DNA from: Candidatus Woesearchaeota archaeon
GTDB taxonomy: Archaea > Nanobdellota > Nanobdellia > Woesearchaeales > DSVV01
Assembly: GCA_018657385.1 (NCBI GenBank)
Contig: JABHXF010000048.1
Span: 37,334-101,333 of the forward strand
Direction of reading: 5' to 3'
DNA: 64,000 bases
The position numbers were made by a program, and so were the translations under genes. This document shows, piece after piece, positions 36,345-45,227 of the stretch. The notes under the pieces are model-generated. The model had not been told where the DNA came from, ran no database searches, and saw nothing but the letters and a program-made list of their open reading frames with translations. The stretch's first letter is position 1. The number at the start of each line of letters is the position of its first letter.

Positions 36345-37433
36345 TTGAATTCTTTAACTCAAGGAGATAAAAAAACAGTAGAAAAGGGAAAACTGTTACA
36401 ATCTTTATTAGATCAAACAATGACTAGTTTTATGCCTGATTTAATGATGGAAAAGTTTGTTAAAGATTACAAATTAGCAAAACAGATTTATGGAGAATCT
36501 TTATTGAGGTTTCTTAGTGGTTATGATCCAAATTATGTTAAAAAAAATATTAAGATTCCAGAATTTCAACGTGAATTATTAGATAAGATGAAAGAAAAAG
36601 TAAGAGATCTAAAAGCTGATGGATTAGTCAATAATCAAAATGAAATTACTGAAGGTGGATTAGAATTAGCAAGTTTAGTATTATATGTAGAAGAAATTAA
36701 TAATTTAATGCCAAAAGGTATTATTGGAGATAAATTTCATAAAAAAAATCATGTTTATGGAGATAAAAATGATGTTAAAATTTTTAAAAAGTCAGATAGA
36801 TATAAGGATTTAGCAATTAGAAAATCAATTAAATCTGCAATTAGGCGTGGCCACAATAAATTAATGGTAGAAGATATGAAAAGTTTTGAAAGAACATCTA
36901 AAGGAAAGATATATGTTGTGTATGCTTTAGACAGTAGTGGTAGTATGAAAGGAGAAAAAATTGCAATGTGTAAAAAAGCAGGAATTGCATTGTCATTTAA
37001 AGCAATTGAAGAAAAGGATTTAGTTGGATTAATGGTTTTTGGTAAAGAAGTAAAACAACAAGTTATGCCAACTGATGATTTTATGTTATTATTAAAGGAA
37101 ATGGCAAAAATTCGTGCATGTTCTGAAACAAACTTAGCTATTACAATTCAAAAATCAATTGAAATGTTTCCTGAGACAGATGTTACTAAACATTTGATTA
37201 TTCTAACAGATGCAATGCCAACTTTTGGTGATGATCCAGAAAAAGAGACATTAGAAGCAGCTAGAATTGCTGCATCTCATGAAATTACTATTTCTTTGAT
37301 TGGTATTAATCTAAACCAAAAATCAGAAAAATTAGCTAAAAAAATAGTTGAGATTTCTAATGGTAGGTTATACGTTGTTAAAGACGTTAAAGAAGTTGAT
37401 AAAATAGTATTAGAAGATTATTATGGTCTATAA
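36345..37433 (+). CDS. vWA-domain protein, probable partner or fused half of the MoxR-like ATPase
   Basis: The C-terminal half is a von Willebrand A domain with the MIDAS motif DSSGS (residues about 194-198 of the TTG-started frame), SETNLAITIQ near 258, and LIILTDAMPTFGDDP near 283. The upstream 190 residues are helical and basic. No ATG, GTG or SD-spaced start is found: the first usable codon is TTG 36345, yet coding-like codons (NKKNKQKKKKVKGLEEFEG) continue in this frame back to 36252, next to the ATPase stop. The frame is +1 relative to the ATPase. In ChlD-type proteins the two domains are one chain, so a +1 frameshift or a sequence error is possible. Confidence 0.75.
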   Translation: MNSLTQGDKKTVEKGKLLQSLLDQTMTSFMPDLMMEKFVKDYKLAKQIYGESLLRFLSGYDPNYVKKNIKIPEFQRELLDKMKEKVRDLKADGLVNNQNEITEGGLELASLVLYVEEINNLMPKGIIGDKFHKKNHVYGDKNDVKIFKKSDRYKDLAIRKSIKSAIRRGHNKLMVEDMKSFERTSKGKIYVVYALDSSGSMKGEKIAMCKKAGIALSFKAIEEKDLVGLMVFGKEVKQQVMPTDDFMLLLKEMAKIRACSETNLAITIQKSIEMFPETDVTKHLIILTDAMPTFGDDPEKETLEAARIAASHEITISLIGINLNQKSEKLAKKIVEISNGRLYVVKDVKEVDKIVLEDYYGL

Positions 37434-37550
37434 TTTTAAAAAATAATTGTGTCTGAATAAATTGGCATATACTACTTATTCCTTGCTCATTTGGTCTTTT
37501 AAGCAATTTAATAATAAAATATATAAAAGCCTTATATAATAAATAGATAT

Positions 37551-38288
37551 ATGGGTCAATTTTACTGGAAATTAAAGAGGTATCTTCATTGGACCAATGC
37601 TGAGATTAAAGATTTAGTTATTACTATCTTGGTTGTAGCTTTTATATTTGGTTATAATGATAAACAACCTTCTTTTCAAATTAGTTATTGGTTATTTAAC
37701 TTTTTATTACATGTATTTATAGTAACTATTATTGTATTTTTATATGATTTGGCTCATAAAGTTGCCTCGATATTCATGAATATAAAAGCAGAATACAAAA
37801 TGTGGTCAACTGGATTACTAATTGGTATGGTTGTAACTATTCTTTCAGGAGGTAAATTTTACATTATTTTGCCTGGTGGTGTTTTTTTCCATCATTTAGT
37901 TGTCCAACGTTTAGGGCATTTTAGATATGGATTAAATTATTTTACAACTGGTTTTTTAGCAGCAGCAGGTCCTTTATTTTTATTGTTATGTGCAACATTC
38001 TTTAAAACGTTAGCAATTGGTAATATTGCCCCTGTACTTTTTGATAGAATTACATTTATAGCCTTGTATTTTGCAATCTTTACAATGCTTCCATTTCCAA
38101 GACATGATGGGGCACATATGTTTTTTGCAAATAGAAATTGGTTTGTGATTATATTGTTCTTTTTAATTGGTTATATTTTTATGTATAAACTACATTTTTA
38201 TTCACTAATCTTTGCAGTATTAATTGGATTAGTTGCATGGTTGGTATTCTATATAGCATTTGAAAAAGATGCATGGGTATTTGGATAA
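37551..38288 (+). CDS. Site-2-protease-like membrane protein lacking the HExxH motif (245 aa)
   Basis: About six membrane helices are predicted by eye. Position VFLYDLAHKVASIF (residues about 62-75) aligns with the M50 LHELGHxxAA motif, but the first His and Glu are Tyr and Asp; only the second His is kept. Downstream MLPFPRHDGAHMF (near 186) corresponds to the NLLPxPxLDG motif with an Asp-Gly retained. The WSTGLLIG context after the pseudo-motif fits archaeal M50 proteins. It is probably an inactive rhomboid-like scaffold of the S2P family. The stop overlaps the ATG of the next gene. Confidence 0.65.
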   Translation: MGQFYWKLKRYLHWTNAEIKDLVITILVVAFIFGYNDKQPSFQISYWLFNFLLHVFIVTIIVFLYDLAHKVASIFMNIKAEYKMWSTGLLIGMVVTILSGGKFYIILPGGVFFHHLVVQRLGHFRYGLNYFTTGFLAAAGPLFLLLCATFFKTLAIGNIAPVLFDRITFIALYFAIFTMLPFPRHDGAHMFFANRNWFVIILFFLIGYIFMYKLHFYSLIFAVLIGLVAWLVFYIAFEKDAWVFG

Positions 38289-38632
38289 TGATTAAACAAA
38301 AAAAAGCATATTGGATTGGTGGTGTATTTAATCTTCAAGAAAGATGGGCAGAAATACTTGCAATTTTTATCTTAGTAATTGGATTTTTAGTTGCATTATG
38401 GGCAAGAAGTGCAGTTGTAACCTATATGGTTATATTGTTATCTGGAATAATTAGTGGGAGAGGATTTTTAGCAAGAAAATACACACATAGGATTGCATAT
38501 ATCTTAATTCTTATTTTTTATTTAATTGGATTTCTTTTAGGCAGCTTTTATGGGAAAAGCAAATATATCTTGGTGTTGTTTATATTAGGTATGTGGATTG
38601 GTTATGTACTGCATGAAAGAGAAATAATTTAG
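38288..38632 (+). CDS. Four-helix membrane protein (114 aa)
   Basis: The protein is nearly all membrane: four hydrophobic segments separated by short basic loops (SGRGFLARKYTHRIA, SFYGKSKYI), ending HEREII. It starts at ATG 38288, which overlaps the stop of the site-2-protease-like gene, so translation is coupled and the products may associate. No family is recognised. Confidence 0.6.
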   Translation: MIKQKKAYWIGGVFNLQERWAEILAIFILVIGFLVALWARSAVVTYMVILLSGIISGRGFLARKYTHRIAYILILIFYLIGFLLGSFYGKSKYILVLFILGMWIGYVLHEREII

Positions 38633-38724
38633 TGAGATCTCTTTTTGTTTTTAAGTAATTATTCTAATTGAGAATTAAATAGAAAAAAGAAAGTAAAAAA
38701 ATAAAAATAACTCTTTTCTTTTTA

Positions 38725-39981
38725 TTATTTTGTAGGTACATATACATCTTTTAAATCAACAGATAAAAGAAATTTGTTTGTTGCTTCTTGTGCTTTTACA
38801 CCAAATTTAGATGCTCCACAATAAACAAATTTAAATTTCCCTCTACTTCCAATATGTGTTGCTACAGAATTTGCTTTTTCATAATAAATTTGACCTGGTC
38901 TTATTTCAGCTTCAAAGGTTAATCTTAAAAGACCTTCTTTTAGATCAGTTCCTAAACTTATATTATATTGACCAGTAGTACAAACAGCAAGTTTTTGTCC
39001 AATATCTTCAATTAAATCAGGCAATCTCCTTAATGTTTGTTTTAATTGCCAAGCACCTTCTCTTGCTAAAACAACATTTATTCCTACGCCTTCACTATTT
39101 CCTTCATTACCATATACTCTTTGTACATTTATATCTCTTAATGAATCTATTAAACTATTATATGTGAATTCACCAAGGACATTATCTTTACCTAAAAATT
39201 CAGAGAACATGAGATATTCTCTTTTTAAAACTTTTTGTACATTTGAATCCTGTAATGTCTTGTCTGCCATTAATCTTGTAGTTAATGTCTCAACTGCAGC
39301 TGCAATAGCCATATAATCTTTTCTTGAACTTACTGCATCTTCAATTGGTGGTGTGGCAATATCTAAAACTGCTAATCTTTGTGTCAGATATTTTTTTAGT
39401 GTAGCTGCTGAATCTACTTGATTTTTTAATAAAATTCCTGGGGCAATAGGGAATATATCTACATTTTCACCAATCATTCTTTCAATTGTTTTCTCATCCC
39501 TATATCCTGAATAAAAATCAAGAACTACTGGGTGAATTATTCCATCTGTAATCATTTTAGCAAGACTATAACCTAAAGCAGGACCACTTTCCATTCCATG
39601 TGTTGGGTCAATATTAACATCTAATAATACTATGTCTACACTATCTCTTCTTATTATTCTTCTAATATCTGTTGCTAATCTATTAAGATTATTTCCTGTA
39701 ACTAGGTAATCTACAACAGAGAACCCACCTGCTTTAACTCTTGAATTATTTGCAGCTAAAGTTTTTTCTTCATCATCAATAAGAAGTATTGTGCCTTCTG
39801 TAGTTTCATCTGGTATTTGAGATTGTTCTTTTACTTCTTCATCATCTAAACCTTCAATGGCATAAGCTAATGAACCACCACTATTAGCGGCGCTTACTAA
39901 CATTTCTAATTCTTCTTCAGGGATTGTATGTCTAGTTGCAAAGCCTGGCTCTGCTTTTGGTATTCTTCTTCCATCATTCAT
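38725..39981 (-). CDS. Response regulator with receiver domain and uncharacterised C-terminal domain
   Basis: Starting at ATG 39981 (GGAGG 8 nt upstream), the product has about 418 residues. Residues about 55-195 form a receiver domain: TILLIDDEE with the acidic pair, IVLLDVNIDPTHG with the phospho-acceptor Asp, VVLDFYSGYRDE, and a Lys in GILLKNQ. The C-terminal 210 residues show no DNA-binding motif I recognise and may be an enzymatic or binding output. It lies 70 nt downstream of a histidine kinase on the same strand, forming a two-component system. Confidence 0.82.
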   Translation of the reverse strand: MNDGRRIPKAEPGFATRHTIPEEELEMLVSAANSGGSLAYAIEGLDDEEVKEQSQIPDETTEGTILLIDDEEKTLAANNSRVKAGGFSVVDYLVTGNNLNRLATDIRRIIRRDSVDIVLLDVNIDPTHGMESGPALGYSLAKMITDGIIHPVVLDFYSGYRDEKTIERMIGENVDIFPIAPGILLKNQVDSAATLKKYLTQRLAVLDIATPPIEDAVSSRKDYMAIAAAVETLTTRLMADKTLQDSNVQKVLKREYLMFSEFLGKDNVLGEFTYNSLIDSLRDINVQRVYGNEGNSEGVGINVVLAREGAWQLKQTLRRLPDLIEDIGQKLAVCTTGQYNISLGTDLKEGLLRLTFEAEIRPGQIYYEKANSVATHIGSRGKFKFVYCGASKFGVKAQEATNKFLLSVDLKDVYVPTK

Positions 39982-40051
39982 TTTAATTTCCTCCAAAAAT
40001 ATAATTTAAATATTGGATTATTTTGTTTTGTACTATAATCAATATTTTACA

Positions 40052-41848
40052 TTATTTTCTTTTATCTCTTCTATCACTTCTTTTACGTCTTTTAATAACA
40101 TAAACTTTTACATCATCATCATCATCATCTTGTTTTTCTGCTTTGGGTAATTCAATACCTACAATTGTTCCTGTTGAATAACCTAGTTTTTCAAAGAATG
40201 GATGTTCTTCTGTTCCTGTAAATCCATCTTCTCTCTTAGACCAAATTTCTAGTTTACCATTAATCACATCTAAATATGATTTAATACTTTGATATCCTAT
40301 TCTAAGTCCAGTTCCTGTAGTTTTTATTTCTCTATTTTCTAATATTGCAAGTCTAGTTTCGTCATCCATACCATAACCATTATCTATAACATATAATCTC
40401 ATTTTATCTTCTTTAGTTTCTATGATACAACTAATTTCTGCATTTTCTATTCCAGCTAATGCCCTAATACTATTTTGATGGATGTTACCTATGACAGAGC
40501 CAATAAAAACATCTTCATGAACTTTAACATAATCTTCTTCACAATCTTTGTATACTTCTCCTTTCATTGTTCTATTTTCATCTCTTTTTTGTCTTATGTA
40601 TTGTTCTGCATTATTCATTGTTTGTAAAAATGGACCTACTAGTCCTTCTAAAGAAACTATTTTTTCATTAGTACGTAATAATTCTCCACTTTCTTGATAT
40701 AGGGCAAGCTTTGCTTGATTCTGTCTTTGTAATAACTGGTTTAATGCATAAACTGTTCTTGAAAGTTCTTGTGTACCTGTATCAATTACTCCTTCTGAGA
40801 GTCTTTTGTACAGGTCTTCAGCAAGTGCTGAGACTGTTCCTAAGAAGTTACCTGTGTTATGTGCACTTTTTTGTTCAGAGGCTATTAATCTTTCTTTTGC
40901 TGCTTCTGCTTCTCCTTGTGCTACTATTGCAATATCTCTTGCATCTTCTGCAACTACTCTTAATCTTTTTTCTTCATTTGCGTGTGCTTCTGCATCTTGT
41001 ATTCTTCTTCGTGATTCATCTTCTCTTTTTACAGCTAAGTCAATAATCTCATCTTTAAATGATGCACTTGCATCCAAACTTGCAAGTAATGTTCTGGATT
41101 CTTGCTTTGTTCTTATTGGGTGCATGTAATCTCCTAATTTATCTCTCCACCCTGAATCTAAATGAGTTATTGTATTTAATGTGTAGACAAATCTTAATCC
41201 TTCACTTGCTTTTTTGTATTGTTCAGTGTCAAGTCTAGGATTAAGTAAAATTGATTCTGCTCTTTCTCTCTCTGTATATTGATCTAAATCTAAAAAACCA
41301 GATATTTCTATATTGTCTTGTTTTGCTTCTCCTGAAACATTCCATGCACCTTTTGTTGTATACCAATCATCTTCTAATAATTGATTAATAACTTCAACAG
41401 GAAAGTGATCTCTCAATGCTTGCAAATATTCTAATGTGCAGGCTCTTTCTATATGTCTGACCATTAATTTTTTTCCTAATTTTCTTTTTTTTTCTTTATT
41501 AAGTAAATTACCATATACTACATTATTTTTGTCTGCATTTAGTTTTGTAAACTGATCAAACATAAAATTAACAGGGGCTAAGTGTATTTTATCTTTAAAC
41601 ATTGGATCCCCTAACATTCCTCTATAACCTGCCAAATAAGATAATTCATCTCTTGGTAATCCGGTTTCTTGGATTATTTTTTCTTTAATAACATGGTATA
41701 AAATTGCATCAATGCTTTGGGTTGCATTTGTAACTATTGCTTCAAATTCTTTAAAAGGCATTAATCCATCTCTTACATTATTTTCCATAATCTCTTTAAG
41801 AAGTAATTCCAAATCATCTTTTCCTTTGCTTTTGTATGTCGCAAACAT
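40052..41848 (-). CDS. Soluble histidine kinase of a two-component system
   Basis: The 598-residue ORF has no membrane helix. Residues about 265-330 form a coiled coil (RIQDAEAHANEEKRLRVVAEDA-like heptads). A likely phospho-acceptor H-box follows in EQKSAHNTGNFLG near 330. The C-terminal ATPase domain has the N-box HQNSIRAL near 450, the G1 box VIDNGYGM near 480 and the G2 box TTGTGLRIGYQSI near 505. An open, well-behaved frame continues 33 codons upstream of the ATG at 41848 (to 41947) without a standard start codon; the natural N-terminus may be longer. It pairs with the response regulator downstream. Confidence 0.82.
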   Translation of the reverse strand: MFATYKSKGKDDLELLLKEIMENNVRDGLMPFKEFEAIVTNATQSIDAILYHVIKEKIIQETGLPRDELSYLAGYRGMLGDPMFKDKIHLAPVNFMFDQFTKLNADKNNVVYGNLLNKEKKRKLGKKLMVRHIERACTLEYLQALRDHFPVEVINQLLEDDWYTTKGAWNVSGEAKQDNIEISGFLDLDQYTERERAESILLNPRLDTEQYKKASEGLRFVYTLNTITHLDSGWRDKLGDYMHPIRTKQESRTLLASLDASASFKDEIIDLAVKREDESRRRIQDAEAHANEEKRLRVVAEDARDIAIVAQGEAEAAKERLIASEQKSAHNTGNFLGTVSALAEDLYKRLSEGVIDTGTQELSRTVYALNQLLQRQNQAKLALYQESGELLRTNEKIVSLEGLVGPFLQTMNNAEQYIRQKRDENRTMKGEVYKDCEEDYVKVHEDVFIGSVIGNIHQNSIRALAGIENAEISCIIETKEDKMRLYVIDNGYGMDDETRLAILENREIKTTGTGLRIGYQSIKSYLDVINGKLEIWSKREDGFTGTEEHPFFEKLGYSTGTIVGIELPKAEKQDDDDDDVKVYVIKRRKRSDRRDKRK

Positions 41849-42115
41849 TCCACAAAGATAACTAACACTTACTCTATTTTCAGACCTAACTCTATCAACT
41901 ACAATATTTGAAAAATCAATTGTTGTTTCTGCGATATTATCACCAAGTCACTATATTGTTTGTCACACATTAATGGTAACCAACCTAATGTAGTTATGTA
42001 TATCTATATATAAACTTTATTATATATTTATTTATTTTCATTATTGAAAATATATATTCTAACAACCACTATTCACCACAATCTTTATATAAAGATGTAT
42101 CTATAAATAAACACA

Positions 42116-43681
42116 ATGAAAAAGTTGGTGAAATTATTACCTGTATCAATGTTAACTAGATTTGAATCTATTCTTATGAATGATTTTAAAAAAGCTAAAA
42201 TTTTAGTTACTAAATCAAATCCTGAAGTTTTAGAGGAAATTTCTAAGAAAAAAGTTATGGCTGTGTTTAAACATGCAGTTAAACATGTTCCTGCTTATCA
42301 AAACTTTTTAAAAAATAATAAAATTAATATTAATGATATCAAAACTTTTGAAGATTATGAAAAATTAGTGCCACAGACAAATAAAAAGAATTATGTTAAA
42401 AAATATAGCTATGAGGATAGATGTTTATTTGGAGAGCTACCATTTAAGGGAAATATTGATGAAAGTTCTGGTAGCTCAGGAAACCCAACAAATTGGATTA
42501 GATCAGTAAAAGAAGAGGATATGTTGTTTAAGGCTGCAAAATTTGAATTTAATTATATTTTTGATTCAGATAATAAAGATTATATTGTATTAAGTGCATG
42601 GTCAACAGGACCTTGGGCAACAGGTGTTAAATTTTGTGAGATTATGGAACATTATTGTCTTGTAAAAAACACAGATACAAATGTAGAAAATATTATTAAA
42701 ACATTAAAAACTTTTGGTAAAAAATATAATTATATTATTGCTGGTTATCCCCCATTTATTAAACATATGTTGGATGAAGGTAAAAGAAAAATTAATTGGA
42801 AAGATTATAACATTGATGTTGTTACAGGTGGAGAAGGAATTATTTTAGAATGGACTGATTATGTTAAAAGTCATTTGAAAAAAAGTGCTAAAGTAATTAG
42901 TTCTTATGGTGCAAGTGATATTGATATTGGTATTGGTTTTGAAACCCCTTTTTCTCAATTAATAAGAAGGGTAGCTAGTAAAAATAAAAAATTAAGAGGT
43001 GAATTATTTGGACATCATGAAAAATTACCTATGTTATTTCAATATAATCCCTCAATGCATTATATTACTAATCATATTAATAAACAAGGTAAACAAGAAT
43101 ATCAAATTAGTTTGTTAGATAAAAATGTTGTAAGTCCTAAGCTTAAATATAATTTACATGATGAAGGTGGTGTAATTAAATATGTGGAAATGATTAAACT
43201 ATTAGAAAAGTATGAACCAAGAATTGCAAAAAAACTAAAAACATTTGGTAATAAACTTATTACAAAAGAAGTTCTTAAAAATGATGTTCTTAAACTCCCA
43301 TTTTTATATGTTACTGGAAGAAGTGATGGTACTGTTTCATTAGATGGAGCAAATGTTTATCCACATCAAATTGAAATGTGTCTTCATTCTCATCCTAAAT
43401 TAATTAAATCTACTAAAAGTTTTAGGATTGGAGTTGATTATGACAAAAAGGAAAATATTAATTTTAATATTAGGATTCATCTAAACAAAGGTGTTAAAGC
43501 AAATGATAATTTAAAACAACTTTATCATAATATTATCTTGAAACGATTAATGGAAATTAATTCTGATTTTAAGGAGTCTTATTTAAATGATAAGTTTATT
43601 ATTAATCCACGTATACATCTACATGATTACGATCATGAGTTGTTTAATGTTAGTAGGATTAAGAATAAGTATTTGGATTAA
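42116..43681 (+). CDS. CapK/phenylacetate-CoA ligase-like adenylate-forming protein
   Basis: The 521-residue protein matches the CapK/PaaK layout: AVFKHAVKHVPAYQNFLK near 55, FEDYEKLVPQTNKK, then the AMP-binding P-loop IDESSGSSGNPTNWIRS near 118, STGPWATGVKF near 162, a second core VISSYGASDIDIGIGFE near 262, and YVTGRSDGTVSLDGANVYP near 400. Such enzymes activate carboxylates with ATP, often in capsule or lipid pathways. The acid substrate is unknown. The gene is single, with a TATA element in the upstream AT-rich gap (TTTATATAAAG, near 42083-42093). Confidence 0.82.
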   Translation: MKKLVKLLPVSMLTRFESILMNDFKKAKILVTKSNPEVLEEISKKKVMAVFKHAVKHVPAYQNFLKNNKININDIKTFEDYEKLVPQTNKKNYVKKYSYEDRCLFGELPFKGNIDESSGSSGNPTNWIRSVKEEDMLFKAAKFEFNYIFDSDNKDYIVLSAWSTGPWATGVKFCEIMEHYCLVKNTDTNVENIIKTLKTFGKKYNYIIAGYPPFIKHMLDEGKRKINWKDYNIDVVTGGEGIILEWTDYVKSHLKKSAKVISSYGASDIDIGIGFETPFSQLIRRVASKNKKLRGELFGHHEKLPMLFQYNPSMHYITNHINKQGKQEYQISLLDKNVVSPKLKYNLHDEGGVIKYVEMIKLLEKYEPRIAKKLKTFGNKLITKEVLKNDVLKLPFLYVTGRSDGTVSLDGANVYPHQIEMCLHSHPKLIKSTKSFRIGVDYDKKENINFNIRIHLNKGVKANDNLKQLYHNIILKRLMEINSDFKESYLNDKFIINPRIHLHDYDHELFNVSRIKNKYLD

Positions 43682-43720
43682 GTATATTCTATTAAATTAA
43701 AAAATAAATTTTAAGAATCT

Positions 43721-45004
43721 TTATTTTAGAAGTCTTGTTGTTGAAGTATTTGTTGTTGAATTTAAATATTTTATTGGGACAAGTAATGTGCTTGGTCCTT
43801 TGTTTGTTTCAATTTCTTTTTCTCCAAATAATCCACTAAAAGTATAACCTAATCTTACAAAAGCATACCAACCATTTCTTGTCATGGGATTAATATTATT
43901 ATCTATATCTCCAACATCATCTCTATCATTAATTGGATTTTCTCTTACTAAATAATCTTTAACTTTTTGGTCAGGAAATCCACCTGAATATTCTGTTACA
44001 TTCATATGGAATTCTTGGTAGCCTTCGACTTGAAAACCACCTCCTAAATCAAGAGCAATACCTTTCCAGATTTTAAATTGTAATGTTCCTTCAAATCTTC
44101 CAATTCCACCCCATGCGTTGCCTTCTGATTCTGTAAATCTGTGTTTGTAAACGTCAATAGCAGCAGCAACCTCATAAGTAAATTTTTCAAATTGAGTTGT
44201 GTCATGAACAAATAAATCTAATAATGTAGAGAATTCCATGTAAGCTAGGCCACCTCTTGCACTAAGTTCAGCTCCTAATTTGAAATTAGGTTTTCTTACT
44301 AAATCCCAATCATAACCAACTCCTGCTAAAATCGCAAAATGGTGGTTTAGATTTTGTTCCCAAAGTGCAGTTGTTTTCCCTAATTCAATTACACCATCTA
44401 ATAATGTTGCATTATAATCTTTTTTACTTGTTATTTTTCCTAAATAACTAGATGAAGCATAATGTGCACTTAATAAAAATGTTACATGATCTCTATTTGT
44501 AAATCCCCATGGTGATGTTAACCTTGTTACTAATCCTAATGATCCAAACATTGGACTAATTTGTAATTGATCCCCAAATTCCTCACCCATTGATGGGGCA
44601 AAATCATCTCTTGTAACATCTAATCTTTCTTCTAATGCATCACATTCCATTAATTTAGGTATAATCATAAATTCTAACATTATATCTAAATTCCAACCTT
44701 TTTGTAATGTGATTGGTTTTATTAATTGATTATTATCTTTTTGTGCTTGTCTTATGTTATCATAATCTATACTACTTACGCTATTATTACTACGATTTAC
44801 AGGATTTCTTCTACTAAGGGTGTTAGTTTTAATTTGTATGTCTCCTTTGTTATCTGTAGCTCTATCTGAAATTACAGGTATTGCTGTGTCTTCTATTTTT
44901 GTTGATTCAGGTTTTAATCTTGGGTTTTCTTGCGCATTAACATCAACAGCCGTAGTTGATAATATGGCTAATGAACTAATTGTAGTTATTATATTTTTAA
45001 TCAT
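43721..45004 (-). CDS. Secreted beta-barrel-like protein (427 aa)
   Basis: Starting at ATG 45004 gives a clear signal peptide, MIKNIITTISSLAILSTT with a cleavage site VNA-QE. The mature chain, after a low-complexity Asn/Lys/Thr linker, consists mostly of alternating beta strands of amphipathic character: TFLLSAHYASSSYLGKI, FAILAGVGYDWDLV, KLGAELSARGGLAYMEF, FEGTLQFKIWKGIALDLGGG, and GWYAFVRLGYTFSGLFG. This pattern is that of a bacterial outer-membrane porin-like barrel. The chain ends polar (NTSTTRLLK), not with the aromatic barrel terminus. Such a protein is unexpected in an archaeon. TATA-like TTTATATT lies about 26 nt before the start. Confidence 0.65.
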   Translation of the reverse strand: MIKNIITTISSLAILSTTAVDVNAQENPRLKPESTKIEDTAIPVISDRATDNKGDIQIKTNTLSRRNPVNRSNNSVSSIDYDNIRQAQKDNNQLIKPITLQKGWNLDIMLEFMIIPKLMECDALEERLDVTRDDFAPSMGEEFGDQLQISPMFGSLGLVTRLTSPWGFTNRDHVTFLLSAHYASSSYLGKITSKKDYNATLLDGVIELGKTTALWEQNLNHHFAILAGVGYDWDLVRKPNFKLGAELSARGGLAYMEFSTLLDLFVHDTTQFEKFTYEVAAAIDVYKHRFTESEGNAWGGIGRFEGTLQFKIWKGIALDLGGGFQVEGYQEFHMNVTEYSGGFPDQKVKDYLVRENPINDRDDVGDIDNNINPMTRNGWYAFVRLGYTFSGLFGEKEIETNKGPSTLLVPIKYLNSTTNTSTTRLLK

Positions 45005-45227
45005 TTTATTTAAGTAATGAAAACTAATATAAATAGAAATATGTGTTGGAATAGTTATTTTGGAGTAGTGATATTGTCTTTTTGTTGTTTTTGTAGTCGC
45101 TATATTTTTCATAAATTACTTATTTATTTGTTTTCAATACTGAAAATAAATAAAACTCTTCTATTCTATGATTATAGTCTAATCTGGAAAAATAATCTTT
45201 TACATTAATTCTAATTTTTTATTAGTT

